Positions 8,527 to 17,800 of a stretch of 19,273 nucleotides of DNA are shown piece after piece. Position numbers and translations under genes: made by a program. The stretch's first letter is position 1, and every line of letters begins with the position of its first letter. The stretch covers positions 1 to 19,273 of the forward strand of contig LGRX02034252.1 in NCBI GenBank assembly GCA_001247695.2. The letters run 5' to 3'. The notes below the pieces were generated by a model. It was not told the DNA's origin, did no database searches, and was given only the letters and a program-made list of their open reading frames with translations. This DNA is from Cymbomonas tetramitiformis (lineage: Eukaryota; Chlorophyta; Pyramimonadophyceae; Pyramimonadales; Pyramimonadaceae).

Positions 8527-9314
8527 ATGCTGAGATTCAGTAGTTCAGTACCACGTATGACGTATGACAGTGGCAGTGACAGTACAGTGACTTCCTACCT
8601 GTACTCAGTAGTTCGACTTCGGTAGCTTAGACTGTGACACACGATATGATTGCCTAGAGAGGTAGTGGCTGGTATCCGGAAGACGCCACTCGAGCAAAAG
8701 AGTCAGTAGCACCATTCTCATTACCGATCAGTAATGCTCGTTGGAAGTATTCGACTGAGACTGACGAGTATCGCGGAATTCCATACACTGGTCGTCCGAA
8801 GAAATCGACGCCTACGAACAGTGACGATTCGGGTGCAGATGCGATGGCTTGGAGTAAGGAGAAGCTGCCAGATTCTGATGATGACGATGACACGGGTACT
8901 ACTGACATCGAGAATGCCACTGACACTGCCAGTCCGAAATGGGAGTATGCCACGCCTGTCGATTATGACTCTGATGACACTGAGGATGATGTCAGCGAGT
9001 TTGATGACCTGGTAGCTGACGATCCGGAGGAACAGGCTGAAGCTCGGATGCTGAAGAGACAGGGATTACAGTTCATCCTGGATGACAGGGGTGAACTTAT
9101 CTGGGTGCCAAAGGGCACATCTCCGTCATCACCCATTCAGCAGGAGGATCAGCCTATCTCCGAGCAGAAGTCTGGTGCCGTCTCTGGTTGTGCTCGAGCT
9201 CGAGGTGTGGAAACCAAACCTAAGCTGAAGAGTCAGCCTGACAAGTCTGGAAACATCGACAGTGATGACGAAGCTGAGTTGGCTCCTCGGAGGAAAAGAG
9301 TCAGAGGCAACTAG
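8527..9314 (+). CDS. Probable two-exon gene, acidic Asp/Ser-rich protein
   Basis: Exon 1 is 8527-8607 (ATG, MLRFSSSVPRMTYDSGSDS...), followed by a 50-nt GT-AG intron 8608-8657 with a GACTGTGAC branch-like site. Exon 2 is 8658-9314, open from its first base (RGSGWYPEDATRAKESV) to TAG. The junction is phase 0 and gives 245 residues. Two W-Y motifs recur: RWKYSTETDEY at about 53-63 and PKWEYATPVDY at about 120-130. Between and after them are acidic clusters (PDSDDDDDTG, DSDDTEDDVSEFDD), then RMLKRQGLQFILDDRGELIW near 154-173, and a basic end APRRKRVRG resembling a nuclear signal. I recognise no family. Acidic tracts with a basic tail suit a nuclear, chromatin-linked or transposon-encoded protein; a retroelement-like peptide follows directly. 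Without splicing, the internal ATG at 8844 gives 156 aa. Confidence 0.55.
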
Positions 9315-9456
9315 ATAAGCTAGAGGGAAATCAATGTGCCGATTCCCTGAGTAGGATTTGTATGGGTGGCAGAATATGATTGATGCTAGCCGACACATGA
9401 CAGATCCATCAGATATTTGGGAGGCGCTCCCTGAAAGTATAAGACAGAAATTTTAG
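9314..9456 (+). pseudogene. Possible retroelement remnant
   Basis: In a frame other than that of the preceding gene, EGNQCADSLSRI is read at about 9323-9358. It resembles the (G)xNxxADxLSR signature at the end of the RNase H domain of Ty3/gypsy and related retrotransposons (GKDNVVADALSR type). The frame stops at 9377-9379. From 9385, in another frame, a short peptide reads MTDPSDIWEALPESIRQKF and stops at 9454-9456. If both belong together, a frameshift separates them. No reverse transcriptase, integrase or LTR is seen nearby, so at most a small relic remains. The match is one short motif and may be coincidence. Confidence 0.3.
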
Positions 9457-10607
9457 CCCAGTGGAGGCTGTTCTAACGTGAAGTAATTATTTGGAAGAGC
9501 GTTGTCTCACCCTGTTAAAATACTGGTAATCTTTCCCGACATACCAATATTGCAATTGTCCGATTGTAGCCTTGTTCAACTGTTTATCTAGAACATAGCA
9601 AGCTTTGTACACTGCAAATTTGCCGAAAAACGGACCTGTGCCAACACCACTTTGTTTCTCAATTTACGTGCAGCAAATCGCCGAATCGGAACCCACAAGC
9701 ATGAAAGGTAAACTCTACGCCTATTAAAATGTATAGGGTGATATAGGTTGCAGCTCCGTCGACCAATTTCTCATCGAGATATCGATATTCCCGCTCGCTA
9801 CCCGAGATGAAAAACAGTGAAATCCGGTCAGAGTTCAGTAACAACACTGTTTTTTACTAAAAGTTACATTTGGTTTTTGGGAATTGCGCCCATTGTGCCA
9901 TGTTTTTCACGCCGACATGCAAATGCACATCATATATGTGTTGCATGACCACCTCGTATGTGTTTATGACCTGTGGGGAGCCATGATTCATCATGTATAT
10001 ATCGAAACTTGTGGAATATCCACTCGATTTCCCCATATTTTGGGGGTGATATTCAAGCGAAAACTCTCCGTGTTGGCTTGCAGTACCAATAGTTTAGGCC
10101 GATATGTTCATACAAATGCAGGCATTTGTTATGTTGAGACATCCCTACTTGATAGTACCTATACTTGCCGTCTGATATATCGGAATGTGAGAAAATTAGC
10201 TGAAAATAACCAAAAAAACACCCAAATTTCAATGTTTTCCCATACTTAACGAAAGTCCCCCGACTTGAGGAATGTTTGATTTTTCTCCACATGCCACCAT
10301 ATATGGGTTAATACTGGCCAATGTCCATAGGAAATGATGTCTATGATAATCCGCCATGGTATATATACACATACGCACACCAATAGAGGTCCGCAACGTC
10401 GAGTACCAACCATGTGAATGCCATATGAACTCCATGCTATTTTACCTATATTTCCGTACTCACCCACACGAATATAGTACACGCGCCAAAGCGATATACT
10501 TGATATAAAGTGATATGAACCTGTGGAACTTTGAAGATACTCAAATACACATAACTAAATGTGCGAAACTAGATGATCGTGGACCTCTTAAATGACCGCT
10601 ACGACGG
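9457..10607. other. AT-rich stretch without a recognisable gene
   Basis: One frame on + (9884-10249) is open for 121 codons but lacks an ATG start and known motifs. A minus frame at 10053-10292 overlaps it. Composition and codon pattern look non-coding. No RNA gene seen. Confidence 0.45.
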
Positions 10608-10764
10608 TATATAAGGTGAAGTCACGATGTTTTTTGTTAAGGAACTCGTATCTCTTTTTAATTCTGATCTCTCATCTGATTCAGCATTTAACATAAGTCA
10701 TGCATATGCCTCTGGATCTGTCATTTCTGTGACTGCCATACAGTTTCTTTGTCATATATCGTAG
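10608..10764 (+). CDS. Small ORF (45 aa) behind a TATA-like box
   Basis: TATATAAG at 10608-10615 is followed by ATG at 10627 and a 45-residue frame to TAG at 10762-10764. It reads MFFVKELVSLFNSDLSSDSA, then FNISHAYASG, and ends LCHIS. Composition is protein-like, but the ATG is closer to the TATA element than a normal transcription start would allow. If real, it may be one exon of a larger gene. No family recognised. Just after it, around 10772-10850, are irregular TGTCATACTAT-like short repeats. Confidence 0.2.
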
Positions 10765-10849
10765 ACTGATCATGCTGTGTCATCCTACTATACTGTCACA
10801 CTGTGCTATCATATTGTCATACCACGTCATACTATGTCCCCTAGTACAG

Positions 10850-11412
10850 TTTACTATCGGATGCCTCTGTTGCTTGGTGTATGACAGTCGCTTTGCATTA
10901 AGCCAGAGTGTAATTAAACACACATGCAGAATCCACTTGATTGGTCATAACTGAATACGATGCCACAAAGCTCATACATTTAATATTACAACACAAATTG
11001 TGATAGCATGTTACTTTGAGGAAGTGGTTGCTTACATCATGCGACAATGTTCACTTCATACACAATAGCAATGCTTAAACTATACTATCGCAGTTGAGCG
11101 CCTGTCCTGTCTCGAGGGCACACGAGTTCCACTCCGCGATCCATTCTCCTCATCTGCAACAACCTTAAGCTTCACTGAAAAATCTCCCCTGCAGCCATCC
11201 ATCATCAATACCAAACCACCCAAAACTCAGCACAGAAACTTGTTCACATCACCGCAGATGAAGCGAAAACTTTGGATTTTGAGACGCGCATCGACTGCAA
11301 AGTCAGCATTCTGACATAACCAATCAACCCTCGGCTCGAGATGTACTTCTGAAAGGCTGTAGAGCTGAAAGGAAGGTCAAGCTGGACCTCTCACCCCACA
11401 TTGTAAACTGGT
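10850..11412. other. Intergenic stretch, 3' side of the EF-hand gene
   Basis: No convincing frame on either strand. Part of it, below 11413, is expected to be the 3' UTR of the minus-strand EF-hand gene. The AT-rich to GC-rich shift occurs here, at about 11100-11400. Confidence 0.4.
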
Positions 11413-11893
11413 TTATACGCACCGCAAAATGGCATCTTCGAATTCCTCCCAGCAGATGGTGCCATCGCCGTCCAAATCGCATGTGCCAAACACCGTCTGG
11501 ATCCTGCGAAACCCGCGACGCGACGAATCGTAAATCCTCCCAAGTTGACTCACCGGAATCACCGGACGAATCATTCATGGCGGCAGACGCATCGCGGGGG
11601 AATATATACTGCCGTCCTTGCGCTCCTATGACGGGATGCACAGCAGCCCTTCATCGACGGAGCATCAAAGCAACGGTGAGATTAGGCCGAAGATGGAGAT
11701 GATGGGGACTGCAGGTCAAAGGGAGCGCGGTGCCCGGCGGACGTGGGCCTATGTGCAAGCAAGGGGACGGTCACATGAGGGCATGGGCGCGCACTTGGTC
11801 TCGTCATTGGTGGCAATCCCGAGAACGCCGCGGCGGGCGCGCACAAACTCCCCGAATGAGATGAACCCGTCCCCGTCGACGTCCAGCTTGTCC
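11413..11893 (-). CDS. C-terminal two exons of an EF-hand calcium-binding protein
   Basis: The upstream exon (11893-11795) encodes DKLDVDGDGFISFGEFVRARR, a full EF-hand loop with D-x-D-x-D-G-x-I-x-x-x-E (ligands at 1, 3, 5, 12), and ends at ACCAA before a GTGCGC donor. The downstream exon (11503-11413) begins after TTTCGCAG and encodes IQTVFGTCDLDGDGTICWEEFEDAILRCV and TAA: a second perfect loop (DLDGDGTICWEE). Both ends of the 291-nt intron are phase 2, and joining makes K from AA+G. Spacing between the loops is within two residues of that in calmodulin, so they likely form one paired Ca2+-binding lobe. The upstream part of the gene is uncertain: the frame before 11893 stops at about 11970, while an adjacent frame reads SSDGACLDEQLAR and would join only by skipping 16 nt (11909-11894, GT...AG). 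Likely a calmodulin-like or calcium-sensor protein; partners unknown. Confidence 0.75.
11504..11794 (-). other. Intron between the two EF-hand exons
   Basis: 291 nt, donor GTGCGC at 11794 and acceptor TTTCGCAG ending at 11504. A frame inside it (11641 to 11524) is open but has no meaning when read through, which supports intron status. Confidence 0.65.
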
Positions 11894-12391
11894 CTGCTCA
11901 GGACGCAACCTTGCCAACTGTTCGTCAAGGCATGCTCCATCGCTACTTTGCGCCGGGTTGGCCCTCTTCACCTTTCTGCACCGGACGCGTGCTTGGAGCA
12001 TTGAAACGCCTGTGCCAAGTGCCACAAGCCAGAAGTGCCACGTGGCAGTGGGAAACCTTTGGCGGCATTGGCAAGGTGCTTTGCGCCGCTCAGAGCCTTC
12101 CTTTGTGTGCCGTGCCGGATCCCACTCAGGAGCTGCTCATTGGTTGGAACGCTCATTCTTTGCGGCTCCACACACAGCTTGTCACTTGACGCGTGCCTTC
12201 AGAGCCGCATCCTTGAGAGTGCTTTTTAGGGAACGTGGTCCGAGCCGCAGAGTATTCCTGTGTGTTCAGATGAATTCTCCAATCTCCGATGGATCTAGGT
12301 GACGCTCAATGATTTACCGCTCTGACACATTGGGAAAAATCCGAAGCAGCCTGCAAGGCCCCGAGCCATGGGCGGCAAGCCACGCGAGGAA

Positions 12392-12477
12392 GCAGGTGGC
12401 AGCGTGCTGGCAGTGGCGCTGCGGAGGGAGGAGGCAGGGGGCAGCGTGCTGGCAGTAGCGCTGCGGAGGGAGGAGGC
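12392..12477. repeat. 42-bp tandem duplication
   Basis: Two near-identical units starting GCAGG at 12392 and 12434, each containing GCAGCGTGCTGGCAGT and GCGCTGCGGAGGGAGGAGG. Since 42 is a multiple of 3, frames pass through both. Confidence 0.88.
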
Positions 12478-12652
12478 ATCCACCGAGGGAAGCCACCGGG
12501 GTGTACCAGAAAAATGCGCGAAGTGGGTTGCTGCCGGGTTCCAAGTTCAGCGCCTCTGATTTCACCGTATTCGTCACTAGGCGGTCCCACATCACCTGGC
12601 AAAAGAAAGCCCGCGCCGGCACATTGATTATTACGCCACATCATGGGCCGCG

Positions 12653-12870
12653 ATCAAATTCTTGACCTAGGAAGAGAAGGGGCCCCTTGGCACACGGCGC
12701 ACGATCAAATTCTTGATAAAAGGAAGAGAAGGGGCCCCTTGGCACCGGCACACGGCGCACGGCGGATAAAAGGAAGAGAAGGGGCCCCTTGGCACCGGCA
12801 CACGGCGCATAAAAGGAAGAGAAGGGGCCCCTTGGCACCGGCACACGGCGCACGATGGATACAAGGAAGG
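12653..12870. repeat. Minisatellite, period about 50 bp, 4-5 copies
   Basis: AGGAAGAGAAGGGGCCCC recurs at 12669, 12721, 12771 and 12814, with a partial at 12864; spacing is 52, 50, 43 and 50. Units also carry GGCACCGGCACACGGCGCA. The first two are preceded by GATCAAATTCTTGA, lost in the others. The 43-bp unit lacks a 7-bp block. Confidence 0.9.
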
Positions 12871-13186
12871 GACCAATCCAAGAACACTAAGGGTATAGAT
12901 GGCCGCACACCTGCCAGCTATGGTCGCGCAGGCCTTCGGATTCCGGCTTGGTCCTCTGAATGGCCTGCAGGCTCCCCTCCCACAGCACACTCATACGCCT
13001 CGGCCAATCGCACCTGTGGCTAATGTCTGAGTGCAGGCCGAGCGGACACTGCGGGCCCTGATAGGATAGGCGCTTTGAGAGGGACCTTACAGCGTTACCA
13101 CACAACATCCAGGGTCGTTACATGACTAATGTAAAGCCCATACTAGAAGGCGGCTACAGAGGGATCACGAGACTGCATGGGAGCCC

Positions 13187-13828
13187 CTATCGGAAGACTG
13201 TGCGAGGCACGGAGGGCAACAGCACCCTCTGTAAAGCTCTTATGCCAAGCTTCTTCTGTGTCTCCTCTGGCATCGCCACAGACTTTTTCCGTTGCTTCGT
13301 CACGGAGGCATCGCCCATCATAGAGTTCGCTCGGCTCCGGTTTGTATCCCCGCCCGATCTGTGCCCAATCCAGCAACACCCCGCCCTTTCACGCGGTTGA
13401 GCCCGAGAGGGCCGCTCCAGGCCCCCCTGTGGGAGGGCGGCCGCCATCTGACCGCTGCTGCGACTCCGCGCCCTATCTTCGCCTGAGCGGCCCACCATGT
13501 CGGCCAAGCCCTCGAGGACCTGCTGCGACGCGCTGGGCAGTCCATTTGGCGCCACCGCTGCACGCGGCCTCGCACCTCGCCGTGCTCCGCGCATGGCAAC
13601 CCTCAGTCTCAGTCTGCGGCCCCGCACCACGCTTGGCAACCCTGTGGGGGGCCTGGCAGCTGCGCCGCACCTGTTGCTATCGAGGGGCGCAAAAGACCCC
13701 TCATCCAAGTCGTCCACGTCGGCCAGGGAAGCTGTGCCGTCCTCCTGCACGGAAAAGTTTGACATGCTGCAGGGTGTCGCGGAAACCCGGCCCGCCATCC
13801 TCAGCACATCACTCCTCCCCTCAGCCAT
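13187..13828 (-). CDS. Hypothetical ORF, 213 aa, unrecognised
   Basis: A continuous ATG-to-stop frame. The N-terminal 55 residues are acidic and polar (NFSVQEDGTASLADVDD then LDEGSFAPLDSN). The middle is Arg/Ala/Gly-rich and looks like GC-driven composition. The last 50 residues include a basic helix-like part (SVTKQRKKSVAMPEETQKK). No domain recognised. It overlaps two plus-strand frames (13122-13400 and the 5' edge of 13825-14225), so at most one strand is right over each part. Could be a chance frame. Confidence 0.3.
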   Translation of the reverse strand: MAEGRSDVLRMAGRVSATPCSMSNFSVQEDGTASLADVDDLDEGSFAPLDSNRCGAAARPPTGLPSVVRGRRLRLRVAMRGARRGARPRAAVAPNGLPSASQQVLEGLADMVGRSGEDRARSRSSGQMAAALPQGGLERPSRAQPRERAGCCWIGHRSGGDTNRSRANSMMGDASVTKQRKKSVAMPEETQKKLGIRALQRVLLPSVPRTVFR

Positions 13829-14225
13829 TGGATGCGAGCACGGGCATCTACGGGCATCACGCTTGGATGCTGTCTGCTATCAGCAGCTCAAGCCTGAACA
13901 CAATGTCTGCTCCCAGAGGCTCAACTCAAAGTCGTCTATTTATGCCAATCTCAAGGTATATTCAATAAATTGCTACCCTTGATACAGCCTCTTCTCTTTG
14001 TAGCAGCTATATTCCAGCAACAAGTTCAACCATCAGCATGCCAACACAAAATACACTGTGCCATTAGCAGTCCTTGATGCGGTGTCTGTGATTGACGGGT
14101 CAGACACCAGGTACATTCTGTTACCTATACCGCAACCCTATCCATACACCGTCTACGATACCGTCGAGTCCACCGTAAATGCAGTTTGTGATCATCAGCT
14201 CAATCTTAGTCACAGCCCTGGCTAG
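13825..14225 (+). CDS. Probable two-exon 3' part of an unrecognised gene
   Basis: Exon 1 (13825-13955) follows a strong acceptor, ACTCCTCCCCTCAG. It reads IGCEHGHLRASRLDAVCYQQ, then continues to SSIYANLK, and ends before donor GTATAT. Exon 2 (from 14004 or 14007) follows CTTCTCTTTGTAGCAG and reads LYSSNKFNHQHANTKYTVPL, then AVLDAVSVIDGSDTRYILL, PQPYPYTVYDTVES, and ends at TAG 14223-14225. The junction is phase 0 with an intron of only 48-51 nt, similar to the 50-nt intron at 8608. Exon 2 is AT-richer and more protein-like than the repeats around it. No family recognised. The frame is also open upstream to 13497 with an Arg/Ala/Ser-rich start that could be an organelle transit peptide. A TGTAA at 14345-14349 could be a polyadenylation signal. 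Confidence 0.4.
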
Positions 14226-14508
14226 CGACAAGTCAGTCCTTTCTCAGACGTCTCTACTTTCAACCACTCTGGCGAGATACCACACGGCATCACAAACCCT
14301 AAAAACAGTGGGCAGTCATCAGCAGTCATCAGCTCTACACTGAATGTAATCCGCTGCCCAACTCTGCGACACTCGCGGTCTCCTTGTTATCTCAACCCTA
14401 GTGGTGGTCGGCCCTCAGCGGCGGAATGCCCGGAATGCAGTGAGCTGTCAGCGCGCCGCCCTAGGTGGGTGTGGAGGAGCCCAACTTCTCCTGGGGCAGA
14501 GGGTGGGC
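14226..14508. other. Region between convergent genes, no gene seen
   Basis: Lies between the stop of the plus-strand candidate (14225) and the stop of the large minus-strand gene (14509). It contains a short CAGCAGTCATCAG duplication and TGTAA at 14345. Probably 3' UTRs of both. Confidence 0.4.
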
Positions 14509-14801
14509 TCACATTTGGACCCAGTAGGGGTGCATCATGCAGGTTCTCTCGATCAGAAGACGTCGTGCGTACACCTCCACCACCTTGTTTTTGGCTTCGT
14601 CTGTTGTTGGGCTGTACGAGCCCCAGCACACGGCCCCCGGCGTGATGTACTGCGCGCCGGCGGTCGCTTCGCCGGTTTACCGCCACCACCAGGAGAGACC
14701 CATGCAGGACTTGGAAGCTGCTCGACGCCGCTGGATTCAAAGGATCGAATGCCACATGGGTGGTCATCATTGGACACACCCTTCCCGTCGCAGCTCGCAG
14801 C
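14509..14801 (-). CDS. Probable last exons (G2, H) of the DUF4476 gene
   Basis: Exon H (14649-14509) follows GGCGCGCAG and reads YITPGAVCWGSYSPTTDEAK, NKVVEVYARRLLIERTC, MMHPYWVQM, stop. This is clearly protein-like and lies in a frame broken upstream. G2 (about 14801-14681) reads MMTTHVAFDPLNPAASSSF, QVLHGSLLVVA and ends at GTAAAC. The 31-nt stretch between them (14680-14650) has GT...AG ends and joins them in phase 0. It would be an unusually short intron. G2's acceptor (CCATAG at about 14802) fits phase 2 of exon G's GTACGC donor but is tentative. H could instead be the end of a separate gene. Confidence 0.45.
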
Positions 14802-17800
14802 CTATGGCTCCTCCCCCGAAGACCCCGAATCCAGCGCGCTCCCCAACATCGTCACACGCATGACATGCCGGGCTTCACGCGTGCGACATGCCGGGCTTCA
14901 CGCGTGTGATATGCCCGGCTTCACACGTGCGACATGCCCGGCTTCTCGCGTGTGACATGCCCGGCTTCACGCGTGTGACATGCCCGGCTTCTCGCGTGTG
15001 ATATGCCGGGCTTCACGCGTGTGACATGCCGGGCTTCACGCATGCGACATGCCGGGCTTCTCGCGTGTGACATGCCGGGTTTCACGCATGCGACATGCCG
15101 GGCTTCTTGCATGTGACATGCCCGGCTTCTCGCGTGTGACATGCCGGGCTTCACGCATGACATGCCCGGCTTCACGCGTGCGGCATGCCCGGCTTCTTGC
15201 ATGTGACATGCCCGGCTTCACGCGTGTGACATGCCCGGCTTCACGCATATGACATGCCCTGCTTCACGCGTGCGGCATGCCCGGCTTCACGCGTGTGACA
15301 TGCCCGGCTTCACGCGTGCGGCATGCCCGGCTTCTCGCGTGTGACATGCCCGGCTTCTCGCGTGTGACATGCCCGGCTTCACGCATGTGACATGCCGGGC
15401 TTCACGCATGACATGCCCGGCTTCACGCATGCGACATGCCCGGCTTCGCGCATGCGACATGCCCGGCTTCACGCATGTGATATGCTCGGCTTCTCGCATG
15501 TGACATGCCCGGCTTCACGCATGACATGCCCGGCTTCACGCGTGCGGCATGCCCGGCTTCTTGCATGTGACATGCCCGGCTTCACGCGTGTGACATGCCC
15601 GGCTTCACGAATATGACATGCCCAGCTTCACATATATGCCATGCCTGGCTTCTTGCATGTGCCATGCCTGGCTTCACGCATGCGACATGCCCAGCTTCAC
15701 GCATGTGCCTGAACACCTGACGGCCAGGAAGATCTGGAAGGGTTGCATGCTGTAGCGTCCACCCCTGGGGCCACAGGCCGCGGGCCAGGCTCCGGGGGCG
15801 CATCTGGGCGCTCGGGAGGGCGCGTGTGAGAGGGCGCGTACACATTCTCCGTCTTTTTAAGCACGTCGTCAAAAAAATCAGAGTGGATGTAGTCAAACTC
15901 CAGCAACGGGGTGAAGGACGCGGTGGTCAGGATGGCCCTGGATGGCACCACAGCTTCTCAGATGGCGCTGCCACGCGCGTGCTCGACAAGGCCCCTGCTC
16001 TACCCCTCCTTCACCCCTCCACCCGCTCGGCCAGAAAGTCCATCGGACCGCTCCGGTGCCCACAGCACGAGTGAGTGGCACTGGGACGGGCCGGCAGTGG
16101 TCGCAGCACCGAGAGCCCAACCTGCTCGGGATCTCCCTCGCCCCCGCCTGGGCCCTCGCTTGCACGCACCACATTGACATATCCTCGACGAGCTTGTTCT
16201 TCAGCATTCGGCCGTAGATCGCCACGTTGTGCCAGTTCTGCATCGACTTCTCTCTCTGTGCGAAGGCCACCAGGGTCTTGGCGATCAGCAGGTGCTCTGC
16301 GTTGGCGAGATCCAGACGGTAATGCATCGACGGGTGCTTGGAGTTGAACACCACCGGGTATCCCAGGCGATGGCACACGAGGGACTGCTCCACGCCCTGC
16401 AGCGCTCTCCACCCCCCCGCCCAAAAGACGCCATAGGTCGGACCCCTCCCCAGACTGCCAATCCGGAGGGCTGCGCCGACGGGGAGGCAGAGGACAGCGG
16501 CAGAGACAGCGAAGATTCCCATCGTCTCATGAGCTGCGAGCTAACCTGGAAGGCAGACTGTACGCGCAGTTGCTGGCGTGGGGAGAGATTGAAGATCCAG
16601 CCAACGCGCCTCCGGTCAACGCGTTGTGAGAAGGGGGGAGCGCCAGATGTGAGAAGGGGGGAGCGCTAGATGTGGGAAGGGGGACAATTGTATATCTGTG
16701 GGAGGCATGACCGGCATGAAAGAACCCAAGATGACACAAATGAAGCGCCGGGCGCGGGTGGGGTGCGTGGCGTACATTGAGGGCGTAGAGCACGCGCCAG
16801 AAGTTCTTACGATCCGTGATTCGGGAATACAAAATGATGGTCACCTCCACCCGCTCCTCCGGCCGGGTGAACAGCTCCAGGATCCGGATGACGCCGTCGC
16901 ATGACACATACATGAACACGGAGGCTCTGCGGAGGTTCGTCACACAGTCCCCGCCCGAGCGCCGCTCCTCCCCCGGAAGCGGCGGCGCTATCTTGTAGTC
17001 TTGCAGCGCCGCCTCCAGCTGGGACATGTTGAGGGCGCCGTAGGAATTAGAGTAATGGCTGAAGGGCTTTGGCCCTGCATTGCAGCGCGCCCCCGCGGCC
17101 CGGTGGGCCACCTCGCCTGCGCCCGGGCCAGGACTGCACAGCCGGCTCCCTTTGCGCTTGTACTCACAGCGCCGTCCATGCGCCCAAGCTCTCCTACCGC
17201 ATGTGGCATGGTACGGGCAGACTGCGCAGCGAGGTACATTGGCGCGTCCTCCATCCGCAGAGATGGCGAAAGACGCGTGTCAAATGGTGATCTGCACATC
17301 ATATACAGACGGGGCTTTGGAATAACGGTTCACACTCGCAGTTAGGGTGCGGCACAGGGGGGAAGGATGCTACGCAGCAGCCTGGAAATCAAGTGGGCCT
17401 GGAGGGTGGAGCAAGGGGGTGAGTGAGGAAGCTAGAAGGGGTCCGTGGAAGACATGGGGGCTGGGTGGCCGCGCGGGGGGCAAGGAAGCTGAAAGGCAGC
17501 TCAGGAAGGTCTGGGCAGGATGCGGGACCTGGCAGGCGGAAGGAAGTGTAGTCGAAGATTACAATGCCATCCTCCGGCAAGTTGCCGACCCAAGCTGCGG
17601 GCGCGGCATAGTCAAAGTGCACCAGCTGGGATTCACGGGCGATATTGCGCCAGTTGTAGCAGTCACCCTCCAGCAGAGCCATCTCTACCAGCAGATTCAA
17701 GGCCAGCCGGTTGTTCTGCACCGCCAGATTCAGCTCGTAGTGCCCTGCGCCGCCATCTCACGGCATCGCGCCTCAGCCCGGCAGCCAGCATGACGCTGGG

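Larger units (their letters stand above)
11910..13186. other. Stretch without a firm gene, holds two tandem repeats
   Basis: GC-rich; many frames of 60-110 codons on both strands, mostly Arg/Ala/Pro-rich shadows. Upstream exons of the EF-hand gene should lie here, but I could not place one with confidence. The repeats at 12392-12477 and 12653-12870 explain the repetitive frames. Confidence 0.4.

Noticed and set aside
9884..10249. 121-codon plus-strand frame
   Set aside because: No ATG at its start, no recognised motifs, and irregular composition in an AT-rich region. Could be chance.
13122..13400. Plus-strand ATG ORF of 92 codons
   Set aside because: Overlaps the longer minus-strand frame, has no motif or splice support, and its composition is indifferent. 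Kept only as an alternative to 13187-13828.
14921..15616. Repetitive ORFs on both strands (MREAGHVTRVKPG and MPGFTRVTCPASR types)
   Set aside because: They are the 23-bp minisatellite read in all frames; 23 is not a multiple of 3, so all three frames give the same 23-residue cycle. No gene signal.
14860..15700. Long inverted repeats or a transposon end
   Set aside because: Self-complementary GCATGC and ACGCGT elements occur in each unit, but there is no single pair of long arms and no transposase frame.
17173..17302. Frame SPFDTRLSPSL... with GTGAGT donor as an exon of the DUF4476 gene
   Set aside because: Its start phase does not fit exon C, and C joins E directly in matching phase. It could be an alternative exon but is not needed.
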